In this document: positions 44,262 through 53,351 of the stretch, in pieces
Layout of the letters: every line of letters starts with the position of its first letter
Position numbering within the stretch: position 1 is the stretch's first letter
The notes under the pieces: model-generated
The model's database searches: none
Told to the model about the DNA's origin: nothing
What the model saw: the letters and a program-made list of their open reading frames with translations, nothing else
Translations under genes and position numbers: made by a program
Source of the DNA: Hyphomicrobiales bacterium
GTDB taxonomy: Bacteria > Pseudomonadota > Alphaproteobacteria > Rhizobiales > Rhizobiaceae
Direction: 5' to 3'
DNA length: 64,000 bases
Assembly: GCA_900468625.1 (NCBI GenBank)
Contig: UBUL01000001.1
Location: 1-64,000 of the forward strand

Positions 44262-44299
44262 GCCAGTTTCAGCAGATGAAATGATAGTGACGGGGCGGC

Positions 44300-44911
44300 T
44301 CAGAGGCCGCCCTGTTCCTTCAGGAAATCGACGATCTTGCTGACGCCCTCGCCCCGCTTCATGTCGGAAAAGACGAAAGGACGCGTCTGGCGCATCCGGG
44401 TCGCATCGCGGTCCATTACGTCGAGATCGACGTCGACGAAGGGCGCCAGATCCTTTTTGTTGATGACGAGAAGATCGGATTTGGTGATGCCGGGACCGCC
44501 CTTGCGCGGAATTTCCTCCCCCTGGCACACCGAGATCACATAGATGGTGATATCGGCAAGATCGGGCGAGAAAGTCGCTGCCAGATTGTCGCCGCCGGAC
44601 TCGATGAAGACGACGTCGAGATCGGGAAGCCGCTCGTTCAGACCGGCAATGGCCTGCAGATTGATCGTCGCATCCTCGCGGATCGCGGTGTGCGGGCATC
44701 CGCCGGTCTCGACGCCGACGATGCGGTCGGATGGCAGCGCCTGCATACGCACCAGCGCTTCGGCGTCCTCGGTCGTATAGATGTCGTTGGTAACAACAGC
44801 GACGGAATAATCGTCACGCATCGCCTTGCACAGCTTCTCCGTCAATGCCGTCTTGCCGGAACCGACCGGGCCGCCGATGCCGACGCGCAAGGGTCCATGT
44901 CTCGATTTCAT
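44300..44911 (-). CDS. ureG: Urease accessory GTPase UreG
   Basis: 203 residues from ATG 44911 (the standard family length). P-loop [16 protein letters not shown], the CPH nickel-binding motif in [33 protein letters not shown] and the guanine-specificity VINKKDLAP. It supplies nickel to the urease active site with UreE, UreF and UreD. A RIME copy separates it from ureF, 24 bp upstream of its start. Confidence 0.97.
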   Translation of the reverse strand: MKSRHGPLRVGIGGPVGSGKTALTEKLCKAMRDDYSVAVVTNDIYTTEDAEALVRMQALPSDRIVGVETGGCPHTAIREDATINLQAIAGLNERLPDLDVVFIESGGDNLAATFSPDLADITIYVISVCQGEEIPRKGGPGITKSDLLVINKKDLAPFVDVDLDVMDRDATRMRQTRPFVFSDMKRGEGVSKIVDFLKEQGGL

Positions 44912-44934
44912 GCTTGCAACTCCGATAAAGCAAC

Positions 44935-45036
44935 AGAGCAATTCCAGGAAAAGTGCGGAGCGGCTTTCCGTCCGGAATTGCGCAAAAACAAGGGGATAGA
45001 GCGCTTTCGCGATTCGAGGAAAAGCGGAATGGCTCT
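44935..45036. repeat. RIME-like intergenic repeat, copy 3
   Basis: Starts agagcaattccaggaaaagt and ends gaaaagcggaatggctct. It lies inside the accessory-gene transcript between ureF and ureG, so it would form two stem-loops in the mRNA. Confidence 0.88.
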
Positions 45037-45113
45037 ATCATAGCGAAGCACCTGACCGCCGCACAGCGGCGAATGACGTAGGTGGTGCTTCGGTTGCGGT
45101 ATTTTCGTATGCA

Positions 45114-45800
45114 TCATGAGCGGAAGAGCCGCGTACGCTGGATCTCATGGCGCAAGCTCGCAATATCCGCCTGCACCGTCGCAGCGCCGAGATCATCGAG
45201 GCTGGATCGGGCCGCCCGTCGCGCAACATCTGCAAAGAGATCTTCCAGCCGTGCCAGAATGGCAACGCCATCTTTCTGCCCGCTGACGCCAAGGCGAATG
45301 CCGGCAGATACCATCTGCGAGGCCAGCGCGTGCAGGAAGGCGGCAGCCGCCTTTTCCACTGAAATGCCATGTGCGCCGGCAATGGCGCCGACCGCAACCG
45401 GATAGGCCATTCTTGCCGGGAGCGTGGAAAAGATCTCATGTGGCCAGGCGGAAGCAGCCGAAAGAAAGGCATCTCCAAGCAGCATGGTCTCGTTATGCCG
45501 CTCTTTCGAGCCGGCCAGCGCCTCGGCAAGTTCTGCAACGGCCGCAAGCCGCTTTGTATCCGAACCCGCCCGATGCGCCTCCACCAGCAGGACTGCGTCA
45601 TTCCACACCGCACCATTCTGGATAAGCGCTGAGATCCAGTCTCTCAATCCTATGCTATCGCACACAAGATCGTCATGGACAGCACGCTCGAGACCGCCAG
45701 AATAGGCGAACGATCCCACCGGAAACGCCGGCGACAGCCAGGCCATCAGCCGCAGGAGCGCCTGCAGATCGCGATTATCCGTAACCGCCGTATCGGTCAT
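45114..45800 (-). CDS. ureF: Urease accessory protein UreF
   Basis: 228 residues, all-helical. Family landmarks are LMAWLSPAFPVGSFAYSGGL near the N-terminus, then GDAFLSAASAWPHEIF, and the C-terminal region of the UreD-UreF interface. It couples UreG GTP hydrolysis to nickel delivery. It begins 6 bp after ureE. Confidence 0.95.
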   Translation of the reverse strand: MTDTAVTDNRDLQALLRLMAWLSPAFPVGSFAYSGGLERAVHDDLVCDSIGLRDWISALIQNGAVWNDAVLLVEAHRAGSDTKRLAAVAELAEALAGSKERHNETMLLGDAFLSAASAWPHEIFSTLPARMAYPVAVGAIAGAHGISVEKAAAAFLHALASQMVSAGIRLGVSGQKDGVAILARLEDLFADVARRAARSSLDDLGAATVQADIASLRHEIQRTRLFRS

Positions 45801-45806
45801 CGCGGT

Positions 45807-46310
45807 TCAATCATGCGAATGGTTGTGATGATCGTGCCCGTGATCATGATGGTGGTCGTGGCCATGCGAATGGCCGCCATGAGAATGATAGGCGCCGCGC
45901 GCAGACTGGAAAGGCTCGCTGACTTCGGTCACCGTCGCACCCAGCCCTTCGAGCATCGAACGGATCACATGATCGCGCAGGATCAGGATACGCTCTTCCT
46001 CGATCTGAGCGGAAAGATGCCGATTGCCCAGATGCCAGGCAAGCTCGATCAGATGTCGGCGGTCACGCGGGCGGATTTCGAAAAGCTTTTCGTCCGCCGC
46101 AACGATCTCGATCAGCTCGCCATCCTCGCGCACCAGCAGATCGCCGCTGGCAAACAGCACCGGCTCCTTCAAATCGAGCATAACCATCTCGCCATTTTCG
46201 AGATGCAGCAGCTTGCGGCGCAGGTGGCGCAGATCATGCGGCAGGACGACGCGATCGATCGGATTGGAGGAAGGGGTGCCGGCCGGCAGATAGGAGGTGA
46301 CGCGTAGCAT
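45807..46310 (-). CDS. ureE: Urease accessory nickel chaperone UreE
   Basis: 167 residues from [11 protein letters not shown] at 46310 (a longer frame to 46373 lacks family sequence). The UreE N- and C-domains are followed by a His-rich tail ([20 protein letters not shown] and on) that binds several Ni2+. [14 protein letters not shown] is the family C-terminal block. It begins 78 bp after the diguanylate cyclase stop. Confidence 0.95.
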   Translation of the reverse strand: MLRVTSYLPAGTPSSNPIDRVVLPHDLRHLRRKLLHLENGEMVMLDLKEPVLFASGDLLVREDGELIEIVAADEKLFEIRPRDRRHLIELAWHLGNRHLSAQIEEERILILRDHVIRSMLEGLGATVTEVSEPFQSARGAYHSHGGHSHGHDHHHDHGHDHHNHSHD

Positions 46311-46388
46311 GGCTGTTCCAGATGAATACTTTGTCGGACCATGCAAAATAGTCTCCTTCCGCGCAAGCATCAATGACGCGCCGGAGCC

Positions 46389-47258
46389 TTACATCCGCTG
46401 TACATAGCGTTGCAGTTCCCTGACATCCGCCGTCGCTTCCCGTTCCTGCTCCGTGGCGCAGCGATGCCAAACCTGCGAAAGCCGCTCGCACTCGTGCATG
46501 ACGCGGTTGCGGCCAAGCGTCTTGGCGAGATAGAGCGCCTTGTCGGCTGCTGCATAGACGCCTTCCGCCTTGCGGTCGCTGCGTAGGTCGGCAACTCCGG
46601 CGGAGATGGTGATCTTCACTGAACCGCCTTCGACGAGGACCGGACATTCGGCAATCCGCTCCTTGATTTCCTCGATACGAGCAATGCGTTCGGCCGTATC
46701 GCCGCCGTGAATGATGGCGCCGAATTCCTCGCCGCCAAGCCGGGCGATCACGTCTTCTCCGGTGAAGGCGTTGGAAAACATCTGCGAGACGGCGACGATT
46801 ACAGCGTCACCGGATGCGTGCCCAAAGCGATCGTTGATCGTCTTGAAGCGGTCGAGATCGAAGATTGCCAGCGACGCGCCCTCGCCCGCCCGATTCAGCG
46901 CTTCGGTGAAAGCACGACGATTGAGCAGGCCGGACAGCATATCGGTCCGGCTCAGCCGCTCGAACTCGGCGTGGGAGACGGCAAGCTTATGGATGGAAAA
47001 GCCCGTCAGTACCGCCAGCACACCGGAAACCGTCCCCCCGATGATCCATGCCATCAGGACCCCGAAGCACATCGCCTCCAGAATCGGCACCGGCAGAAGA
47101 TTGCACCAGTCCAGCACGAACAGCATCGTGATGATGATCGCAAGCGACATGATGACGGCGGCAAAACTCATCTTAAGCGCGAAAATAAAAATCGCACGCC
47201 GTTGCTGAAAGTTACCGAGCTCGGCCTGCAGCGAAATCCATTGTTTCATGCGATTCAC
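46389..47258 (-). CDS. Membrane-bound GGDEF diguanylate cyclase
   Basis: 289 residues. Two transmembrane segments (about 24-48 and 56-88) precede a GGDEF domain with the active-site loop RLGGEEFG. This is the GGEEF form, compatible with making cyclic-di-GMP. The inhibitory I-site RxxD would be at the TGED position, so the Arg is missing and product inhibition is probably absent. It lies between ureC and ureE on the same strand, after the ureC terminator, so it may lead a transcript with ureEFG. No periplasmic sensor domain. Confidence 0.88.
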   Translation of the reverse strand: MNRMKQWISLQAELGNFQQRRAIFIFALKMSFAAVIMSLAIIITMLFVLDWCNLLPVPILEAMCFGVLMAWIIGGTVSGVLAVLTGFSIHKLAVSHAEFERLSRTDMLSGLLNRRAFTEALNRAGEGASLAIFDLDRFKTINDRFGHASGDAVIVAVSQMFSNAFTGEDVIARLGGEEFGAIIHGGDTAERIARIEEIKERIAECPVLVEGGSVKITISAGVADLRSDRKAEGVYAAADKALYLAKTLGRNRVMHECERLSQVWHRCATEQEREATADVRELQRYVQRM

Positions 47259-47387
47259 CTTCCTCAGCCTACCGTTTCGATCATGTGAGATAGGGGTGAA
47301 GGAGCTTCCAGCACTTTAACGCAATCATTAAAATGCGATGCGTTTCCCAAGTTGTGAACAGCCGGGACCCGCTATTTGCAAAATCTG

Positions 47388-47461
47388 CTTTCCATATGGA
47401 ATCGCGTCGAAGCAAAAGGACAGAATCTTTTCGCGCTTCGAAGAAAAGCGAAGGGTTTCGA
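47388..47461. repeat. Possible degraded RIME-like repeat
   Basis: The stretch ending in ttttcgcgcttcgaagaaaa resembles the right palindrome of the RIME copies, while the left half is poorly conserved. It sits between ureC and the diguanylate cyclase gene. Confidence 0.4.
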
Positions 47462-47487
47462 TGCTGCACCCAGTGCGCGATATGGGA

Positions 47488-47511
47488 AAAGCCCCGGACG
47501 GCCGAGGCTTT
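47488..47511 (-). terminator. Rho-independent terminator of ureC
   Basis: Read leftward: aaagcctcggccgtccgggg followed by ctttt; the stem is AAAGCC plus CGG against its complement. It lies about 34 bp past the ureC stop and separates the structural urease genes from ureEFG. Confidence 0.65.
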
Positions 47512-47544
47512 AAAGCCTGCTGGTGACTGACGGCAGAAATAAGC

Positions 47545-49257
47545 TCAGAAGAGGAAATAGCGCTGTGCCATAGGCAGCACCGTCGCCGGTTCGCAGGTCA
47601 GAAGCTCTCCATCGGCACGCACTTCGTAGGTTTCCGGGTCCACCTCGATGTGCGGCGTCAGGCTGTTGTGGATCATCGACGCCTTGGAGATGCCGCCGCG
47701 CGTGTTCCTGACGGGCAGCAGCGTCTTGGCGACCCCGAGTTTGCCGGCAAGTCCGGCATCGAATGCAGCCTGGGAAACGAACGTCACGGAGGAATTCGTC
47801 CGGTTCTTTCCGAAGGCGCCGAACATCGGCCGGTAATGCATAGGCTGCGGCGTCGGGATCGACGCATTCGGGTCGCCCATGGGCGCTGCCGCGATGGAGC
47901 CGCCAAGCAGAACCATCTCCGGCTTCACGCCGAAAAATGCCGGATTCCAGAGAACCAGATCGGCGCGCTTGCCGACCTCGATCGAGCCGATCTGATGGCT
48001 GACGCCGTGCGCAATCGCCGGATTGATCGTGTATTTGGCAATATAGCGCTTCACGCGGAAATTGTCGTTGTCGCCGATTTCCTGGGCCAGGCGGCCACGC
48101 TGGCGCTTCATTTTGTCGGCGGTCTGCCATGTACGGATCGCCACTTCGCCGACACGGCCCATGGCCTGGCTGTCGGATGAAATGATCGAGAAGGCGCCGA
48201 TGTCGTGGAGAATATCCTCGGCAGCAATCGTTTCCTTGCGGATACGGCTTTCGGCGAAGGCGATATCCTCGGGAATCGAAGGCGATAGATGGTGGCAGAC
48301 CATCAGCATGTCGAGATGTTCGGCGATCGTATTAACCGTATAGGGCCGCGTCGGATTGGTCGAAGACGGAATGACGTTCGACTGACCGCAGATCTTGATG
48401 ATGTCGGGCGCGTGTCCACCGCCTGCGCCTTCCGTGTGAAACGCGTGGATCGTGCGACCCTTGATGGCACCGATCGTATCCTCCACGAAGCCGCTTTCAT
48501 TCAACGTATCCGTGTGGATCATCACCTGAACGTCGTATTCGTCGGCAACGCTGAGGCAGCAGTCGATCGCCGCCGGTGTGGTGCCCCAATCCTCATGCAG
48601 CTTGAGCGCACAGGCACCGCCGAGCACCATCTCTTCCAGAGCGGCCGGCAAGGACGCATTGCCCTTGCCGGAAAGGCCGATATTCATGGGAAAGGCATCG
48701 AAGGATTCGATCATGCGCGCCAGATGCCAAGGTCCCGGCGTGCAGGTCGTTGCCAGCGTCCCATGCGCCGGCCCAGTGCCGCCGCCGAGCATGGTGGTGA
48801 TACCGGACATCAGGGCTTCTTCGATCTGCTGCGGGCAGATGAAATGGATGTGGCTGTCCATGCCGCCGGCGGTCACGATCTTGCCTTCGCCTGCGATCGC
48901 CTCCGTGCCAGGCCCGACGATGATATTGATATTGGGCTGCATATCCGGATTGCCGGCCTTGCCGATGGCGACGATGCGGCCGTCCTTCAGCCCGATATCC
49001 GCTTTGACGATCCCCCAGTGATCGAGGATCAACGCATTGGTGATGACGGTATCGACCGCTCCGGCAGCCCGCGTCACCTGGCTTTGCCCCATGCCATCGC
49101 GAATGACCTTGCCCCCGCCGAACTTCACTTCCTCGCCATAGGCGGTGAAATCCTTCTCCACTTCGATGAACAATTCGGTGTCGGCCAGACGGACCTTATC
49201 GCCAACGGTCGGTCCGAACATGTTGGCATAGGCGGCACGGGAAATCTTGTAGGGCAT
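47545..49257 (-). CDS. ureC: Urease alpha subunit UreC
   Basis: 570 residues, the exact size of bacterial UreC. Nickel-site features are present: [14 protein letters not shown], the carbamylated Lys in [45 protein letters not shown], and the mobile flap [20 protein letters not shown] with the catalytic Cys-His-His. It hydrolyses urea to ammonia and carbamate. It begins 3 bp after the GT29-like gene. Confidence 0.98.
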   Translation of the reverse strand: MPYKISRAAYANMFGPTVGDKVRLADTELFIEVEKDFTAYGEEVKFGGGKVIRDGMGQSQVTRAAGAVDTVITNALILDHWGIVKADIGLKDGRIVAIGKAGNPDMQPNINIIVGPGTEAIAGEGKIVTAGGMDSHIHFICPQQIEEALMSGITTMLGGGTGPAHGTLATTCTPGPWHLARMIESFDAFPMNIGLSGKGNASLPAALEEMVLGGACALKLHEDWGTTPAAIDCCLSVADEYDVQVMIHTDTLNESGFVEDTIGAIKGRTIHAFHTEGAGGGHAPDIIKICGQSNVIPSSTNPTRPYTVNTIAEHLDMLMVCHHLSPSIPEDIAFAESRIRKETIAAEDILHDIGAFSIISSDSQAMGRVGEVAIRTWQTADKMKRQRGRLAQEIGDNDNFRVKRYIAKYTINPAIAHGVSHQIGSIEVGKRADLVLWNPAFFGVKPEMVLLGGSIAAAPMGDPNASIPTPQPMHYRPMFGAFGKNRTNSSVTFVSQAAFDAGLAGKLGVAKTLLPVRNTRGGISKASMIHNSLTPHIEVDPETYEVRADGELLTCEPATVLPMAQRYFLF

Positions 49258-49260
49258 GAA

Positions 49261-49905
49261 TCAGTCTCCTTGGGAGGCAGAGATGAGGTTCGTGTCGGCA
49301 AGGCGCCTCAGACGGCCGAGGGACACGTAGGCATCCACCAGCCGCTTCTCGGCGGCAAAGGGATGCTCGTCCCAGCCCGTATGGCTGAAGCCGGTAATGG
49401 CGATATCGTCGTCAGGATAGCGGAGCAGCGCATCGGCAATCACGATCATGCCGCTGCTCGGCACCACATAGGAGCCAGGATCGTAGTCCGCCAGCGCCGT
49501 ATCGACGCTCTCATGCACGGATCGGTCTATCACCACATGCCGCTTGCCGGTCGCCTGGCAAAAAGCGGTGAACTGATCGGTATAGTCATCGCAGAAATCG
49601 TCGAGCTCCGGATGCGAGATTGCCAGCGCTGCGCGCATCTCGGCGAATTTGACCGGATCGCGCACGCTCCAGATTTCCGACGCGGCGGCGACGGCACGGC
49701 TCTTGCGCCACTCGGCCGAGCCGAGCATGGCCCGCGCCGGGCGGCCAGTATTGCAAACCGCGATGACATCGGTCCGGCTGCCGCCCGCGCCCACGGAACG
49801 GCAATCGTTGAAGCGGATCACCAGATCGGCGGCATCGATGACATCGGCTGCACCTGCCGCGATCTCGCCATTGCCGATAATCATTATGCTGCGCCTCAGG
49901 CTCAC
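49261..49905 (-). CDS. Urease-operon protein with a sialyltransferase (GT29)-like motif
   Basis: 214 residues from a GTG (49905) that overlaps the upstream stop (GTGA); an ATG seven codons later is the alternative. The N-terminal MIIGNGEIAAGAADVIDAAD then LVIRFNDC resembles the L-sialylmotif of GT29 (GNG, ID.AD.VIRFN). The C-terminal VPSSGMIVIADALLRYPDDD with SHTGWDEHPFAAEK resembles the motif S/VS regions. A urease link rests on its place between ureB and ureC. Real glycosyltransferase activity is untested and its acceptor unknown. Confidence 0.65.
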   Translation of the reverse strand: MSLRRSIMIIGNGEIAAGAADVIDAADLVIRFNDCRSVGAGGSRTDVIAVCNTGRPARAMLGSAEWRKSRAVAAASEIWSVRDPVKFAEMRAALAISHPELDDFCDDYTDQFTAFCQATGKRHVVIDRSVHESVDTALADYDPGSYVVPSSGMIVIADALLRYPDDDIAITGFSHTGWDEHPFAAEKRLVDAYVSLGRLRRLADTNLISASQGD

Positions 49906-50342
49906 TGATTGTCCTCCGGCCCGTCTGCGAGATCCTTCAATTCCTTGGTCCGGTTCTTGGTCAGGCCCGCCTTGCAGGCGGAAACGAGCATGGGCTCCAT
50001 GGAGCCGCCCCGCGCCTGGAACCCTTGGGCCTCGCATTCGCCGTCACGATAGTCCACCCAGGCGCGCTGCGCCTTGACGAGTGCCTTTTCGGCCCCCTTC
50101 ATGTCGGCATCGAGATCCGCGTCGACGGCGACCATCGCGGCGCGTGTCTTCTTGTATTGCGCATTCAGCGCCTTGTCGGCCGTATCGAAATCGAGTGCGG
50201 CACAAATGTTCAAATCCGTCTGCGCCTCCGCCTTGGCACAATCGATCTTCGGCTCATCCGGATTGTTCTGCGCAAAAGCAGGAGCGCAGATCAGGACTGC
50301 GGCAAGAGCAGCAGCAGGCGCAAGCAATTTCATCGACATCAA
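49902..50342 (-). CDS. LprI/DUF1311-like secreted protein
   Basis: 146 residues with a signal peptide (MKLLAPAAALAAVLICAPAF, cleavage at AFA-Q). The mature part has the LprI/DUF1311 pattern: DCAKAEAQTDLNICAALDFD, then LNAQYKKTRA and AQRAWVDYRDGECEAQG with Cys pairs. Some family members inhibit lysozyme. It sits inside the urease operon between ureB (beyond a RIME copy) and the GT29-like gene, with which it is coupled by a 4-nt overlap. Confidence 0.82.
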   Translation of the reverse strand: MMSMKLLAPAAALAAVLICAPAFAQNNPDEPKIDCAKAEAQTDLNICAALDFDTADKALNAQYKKTRAAMVAVDADLDADMKGAEKALVKAQRAWVDYRDGECEAQGFQARGGSMEPMLVSACKAGLTKNRTKELKDLADGPEDNQ

Positions 50343-50360
50343 ATCCCCCCGAGAAAACTG

Positions 50361-50464
50361 AGAGCAGTTCCAGCAAAGGTGCGAAGCGATTTTCGCGTCC
50401 GGAACTGCGTAAAAACAATAAGATAGAGCGTTTCTGCAATTCGAAGAAAAGCGGAAATGCTCTA
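50361..50464. repeat. RIME-like intergenic repeat, copy 4
   Basis: Starts agagcagttccagcaaaggt and ends gaaaagcggaaatgctcta. It lies between ureB and the LprI-like gene inside the urease operon, and its end supplies the TAG stop codon of ureB. Confidence 0.88.
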
Positions 50465-50767
50465 GAGCTTGCCCATGACCTGCTGACGGAAACCATAGAC
50501 TTCGCGCTTCCCAGACAGCGGGATCAGCGTCACCGAACGCGTCTGCCCCGGCTCGAAGCGCACGGCGGTTCCAGCGGGAATGTCGAGCCGCATGCCCCTT
50601 GCCTTGTCGCGATCGAAGGAAAGCCCGGCATTGGTCTCGGCAAAATGATAGTGGCTTCCGACCTGCACCGGACGGTCGCCGGTATTGGAAACCTCGAGCG
50701 TCACGGTCGGCGCTCCGGCATTGAGTTCGATGTCGCCGCTCGCAGCGATGATTTCACCTGGGATCAT
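50462..50767 (-). CDS. ureB: Urease beta subunit UreB
   Basis: 101 residues from MIPGEII at 50767. The family pattern is complete: [38 protein letters not shown], and [20 protein letters not shown]. Its stop codon TAG is part of the RIME copy at 50361-50464, so its last residues (MGKL) end at the repeat boundary. Confidence 0.97.
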   Translation of the reverse strand: MIPGEIIAASGDIELNAGAPTVTLEVSNTGDRPVQVGSHYHFAETNAGLSFDRDKARGMRLDIPAGTAVRFEPGQTRSVTLIPLSGKREVYGFRQQVMGKL

Positions 50768-50777
50768 GGTTCTCTCC

Positions 50778-51032
50778 TTATGCAGCCCGGACGGGCGCAC
50801 ATCCCTCAGCTTTCAGAACACGCTTGGTCGAAGCAGGATATTTGGCAAGCAAGGCTGCCGGACGGATGGGACGCCGGACGAAATCGCCGCCGCAGTTAGG
50901 GCAGACGCCGCCCAATACAGTGTCGGCACAATCGGCGCAGAAGGTGCACTCGAACGTGCAGATCATCGCCTGCCTGCTTTCCGGCGGCAAATTCCTGTCG
51001 CAGCATTCGCAATTGGGTCTCAGTTCCAGCAT
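50778..51032 (-). CDS. DUF1272 cysteine-rich small protein
   Basis: 84 residues from [11 protein letters not shown] at 51032. Nine cysteines in [25 protein letters not shown] and VCPNCGG suggest two zinc-ribbon-type sites; the pattern is that of DUF1272. It sits between ureA and ureB, 7 bp after ureA and 10 bp before ureB, an unusual place because ureA and ureB are usually adjacent. Function unknown; a metal role would fit a nickel enzyme operon but is inference. Confidence 0.85.
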   Translation of the reverse strand: MLELRPNCECCDRNLPPESRQAMICTFECTFCADCADTVLGGVCPNCGGDFVRRPIRPAALLAKYPASTKRVLKAEGCAPVRAA

Positions 51033-51039
51033 GGCAGCC

Positions 51040-51342
51040 TCACCGGATCGGTTCATGGACGGTGACGAGCTTGGTGCCGTCAGGGAATGTCGCCTCGACC
51101 TGAACGTCATGGATCATCTCGGCAATGCCTTCCATCACCTGCTCGCGGGTGATGACATGGGCACCAGCCTCCATCAGCTCGGCGACCGGGCGGCCGTCGC
51201 GCGCGCCTTCGACCACGAAATCCGTGATCAGCGCGATGGCTTCAGGATGATTGAGCTTGACGCCCCGCTCCAGCCGCCGCCGCGCCACCATCGCCGCCAT
51301 GGAAATCAGCAGCTTGTCTTTTTCTCTCGGAGTGAGGTTCAT
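51040..51342 (-). CDS. ureA: Urease gamma subunit UreA
   Basis: 100 residues, the standard size. [40 protein letters not shown] and the C-terminal [19 protein letters not shown] are the UreA pattern. It starts 31 bp after ureD. Confidence 0.97.
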   Translation of the reverse strand: MNLTPREKDKLLISMAAMVARRRLERGVKLNHPEAIALITDFVVEGARDGRPVAELMEAGAHVITREQVMEGIAEMIHDVQVEATFPDGTKLVTVHEPIR

Positions 51343-51373
51343 CGCCTACCTATGTGATTGCTGTTTGCCCAAT

Positions 51374-52219
51374 TTACAGGTTCCAGACTTTCGGCACTGG
51401 CGCTCCATTGCGCAAGGCGGAAATGATCGGGATTAGAATTTTTCTGAGCGCGAAGCCATCGGCAGCGGCGAGCCGTACGACGAGCTTCTCGCCCCAGTGG
51501 CTGGCGCCTCCTATATGCGTTTCGAGGAGAGGCCTGATCCGGCCGAGATAGGCCTCGGCCAATGGACCGACGTAGAGCAGGGTCGCGAAGGCAACCTGCC
51601 CGCTGAGGACAGCCGCTTTGCCCGTCAATGCGGCGACATCGCCATCCAGTCGCAGCTCCTCGGCATGAACAAGCCGCCCGCCGCGGCGGATGCGCCAGCG
51701 ATCACGGAACAATCCCTGCGCCATGGTTTCACCCATGGCTTTCCGCCCGAGCAGGATCGCCTCGACGGCAAGGAATTCGGCCGTATCGTCAATTTCCACA
51801 TTCAACGCACGCGAAAGCGAGGCACGATCGAAGAGGATGGTCTCCTGCGGCAGCCAATCGACCCGAGCGCCGCTCCCGACCTTGATCGAGGTTTCAACCT
51901 CGGCCGTGCCGGCCGAAGCCTTGTAGATTTTTTCACAGGCCTGCGTCGTCACATCGATGCGCGTGCCCGGCCCGGCCACGACGCTCCAATCCATCCGGTC
52001 GCCGCCCGTCAGGCCGCCTGCCGTGTTGATGATGACCGCTTCCATGGAATGATCGAAGGTTTCCGGCAGCCTGATCTTGGCCGCCCCCTCCTGAAAGAGC
52101 TCGGCAAGACGCGTGCGGCCGCCAAGCGCCTTGGCCGCAAGATGGCCGCGACCACGCGCCCTCTGCGGTCTTGTGCCTGCCGCCGTCATCGCCATCTGCC
52201 TCTCCACACACCACATCAT
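51374..52219 (-). CDS. ureD: Urease accessory protein UreD
   Basis: 281 residues from ATG 52219, which has AGGAGG 7 nt upstream; an internal start at 52195 also has GGAGAGG. UreD landmarks are [20 protein letters not shown] near residue 60, [11 protein letters not shown], and the [19 protein letters not shown] block. It forms the UreDFG scaffold on apo-urease. It heads the urease genes; a family C repeat and 244 bp separate it from urtE. Confidence 0.95.
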   Translation of the reverse strand: MMWCVERQMAMTAAGTRPQRARGRGHLAAKALGGRTRLAELFQEGAAKIRLPETFDHSMEAVIINTAGGLTGGDRMDWSVVAGPGTRIDVTTQACEKIYKASAGTAEVETSIKVGSGARVDWLPQETILFDRASLSRALNVEIDDTAEFLAVEAILLGRKAMGETMAQGLFRDRWRIRRGGRLVHAEELRLDGDVAALTGKAAVLSGQVAFATLLYVGPLAEAYLGRIRPLLETHIGGASHWGEKLVVRLAAADGFALRKILIPIISALRNGAPVPKVWNL

Positions 52220-52232
52220 TCCGAAGCCTCCT

Positions 52233-52302
52233 GCATAACTCCTTAAATCGGCATCGATTTAAGGGTAAAGTTATCCAGCAGATTAAAAGTGCTACAGCGA
52301 CC
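52233..52302 (+). repeat. Intergenic repeat family C, copy 2
   Basis: Matches 39542-39609 in reverse. The core cttaaatcggcatcgattta(ag) forms a 9-bp stem with a 4-nt loop. It lies between urtE and ureD just before the ureD Shine-Dalgarno and may act on the mRNA there. Confidence 0.7.
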
Positions 52303-52463
52303 TTTGTGCGTCACAAATGACGCGCGGCGCTGTAGCCATTGAAACCCGGCAAGGAATAAAGGCAAGCAATTTCTATGCCTTATGCAATGCAGCTCGATAT
52401 TGGCCCATCGCCGACCGTATCAGCCGCATTTTCCGTCAAACGCCGAAAAGAAAGGCAACGACC

Positions 52464-53159
52464 TCAAACCGTCAGGTGCCTGCGGGCCTCCGGTGTGTCC
52501 AGTGTCTCTGCCAGCCCCTCGTGCACGATCTCGCCGCGATCCATGATGTAGACGTAGTCGGCAAGTTCGCGGCAGAAATCGAGATATTGCTCGACCAGCA
52601 GGATCGCCATGCCGGTGGAATCCCTGAGATAGCGGATTGCCCGGCCGATATCCTTGATGATCGACGGCTGGATGCCCTCGGTCGGCTCGTCCAGGACCAG
52701 TATCTTCGGCCTGGTTACCATCGCCCGCCCAATCGCCAGCTGCTGCTGCTGGCCGCCCGAGAGATCGCCGCCGCGGCGCGACAGCATCGATTTCAGCACC
52801 GGAAACAGACTGTAGATGTCATCAGGAATAGTGCGGTCGCGGCGCGAAAGCGGAGCGTAACCGGTTTCGAGATTCTCCTTCACGGTCAGGAGCGGAAAGA
52901 TCTCGCGCCCCTGCGGCACGTAGCCGATGCCCTGTTTGGCGCGCGCGAACGGCGCCATGCCGTTCAGCATCACGCCGTTGAAGGCAATCGTACCCGCCGA
53001 CAAGGCATGCTGTCCCGTGACAGCGCGCAGGAGCGAGCTTTTGCCGACGCCATTGCGCCCGAGGACACAGGTGATCTTGCCCATCTCCGCCTTGATGGAG
53101 ATCCCCCGCAGCGCCTGGGCGGCGCCGTAATGCAGGTTTGCGTTTTCGACTGTCAGCAT
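52464..53159 (-). CDS. urtE: Urea ABC transporter ATP-binding protein UrtE
   Basis: 231 residues from MLTVENANL at 53159. LivF-type ATPase: Walker A LGRNGVGKSSLLRAVTG, signature LSGGQQQQLAIGRAMV, Walker B ILVLDEPTEGIQPSI. The TRPKILVLDEPTEGIQPSII segment is typical of UrtE. Last gene of urtABCDE. Confidence 0.95.
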   Translation of the reverse strand: MLTVENANLHYGAAQALRGISIKAEMGKITCVLGRNGVGKSSLLRAVTGQHALSAGTIAFNGVMLNGMAPFARAKQGIGYVPQGREIFPLLTVKENLETGYAPLSRRDRTIPDDIYSLFPVLKSMLSRRGGDLSGGQQQQLAIGRAMVTRPKILVLDEPTEGIQPSIIKDIGRAIRYLRDSTGMAILLVEQYLDFCRELADYVYIMDRGEIVHEGLAETLDTPEARRHLTV

Positions 53160-53187
53160 GGCTTCATCTTCTTTCTGTTCCCTCAAG

Positions 53188-53326
53188 CCCCCTCACCCTA
53201 ACCCTCTCCCCGAGGGGAGTGGGGATGACCTTTGTATCCTCGCCTGAGCAGCGACTGGAGGCTTGCTGGCACTCGTTTCTCCTTCTCCCCTCGGGGAGAA
53301 GGTGGCCGACAGGCCAGATGAGGGGG
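53188..53326. repeat. Inverted intergenic repeat family B, copy 2
   Basis: Left arm ccctcaccctaaccctctcc and ccgaggggag (53188-53221); right arm ccttctcccctcggggagaa with ggtggccgacaggccagatg aggggg (53281-53326). It separates urtD from urtE inside one operon. Confidence 0.75.
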
Positions 53327-53351
53327 GACTCTTCCCACCCACGAAGGCCCA

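Noticed and set aside
34399..50464. Spaced similar sequences as a CRISPR or mobile element
   Set aside because: The copies are kilobases apart, without regular spacers, transposase or target duplications I can see; they are dispersed intergenic repeats.
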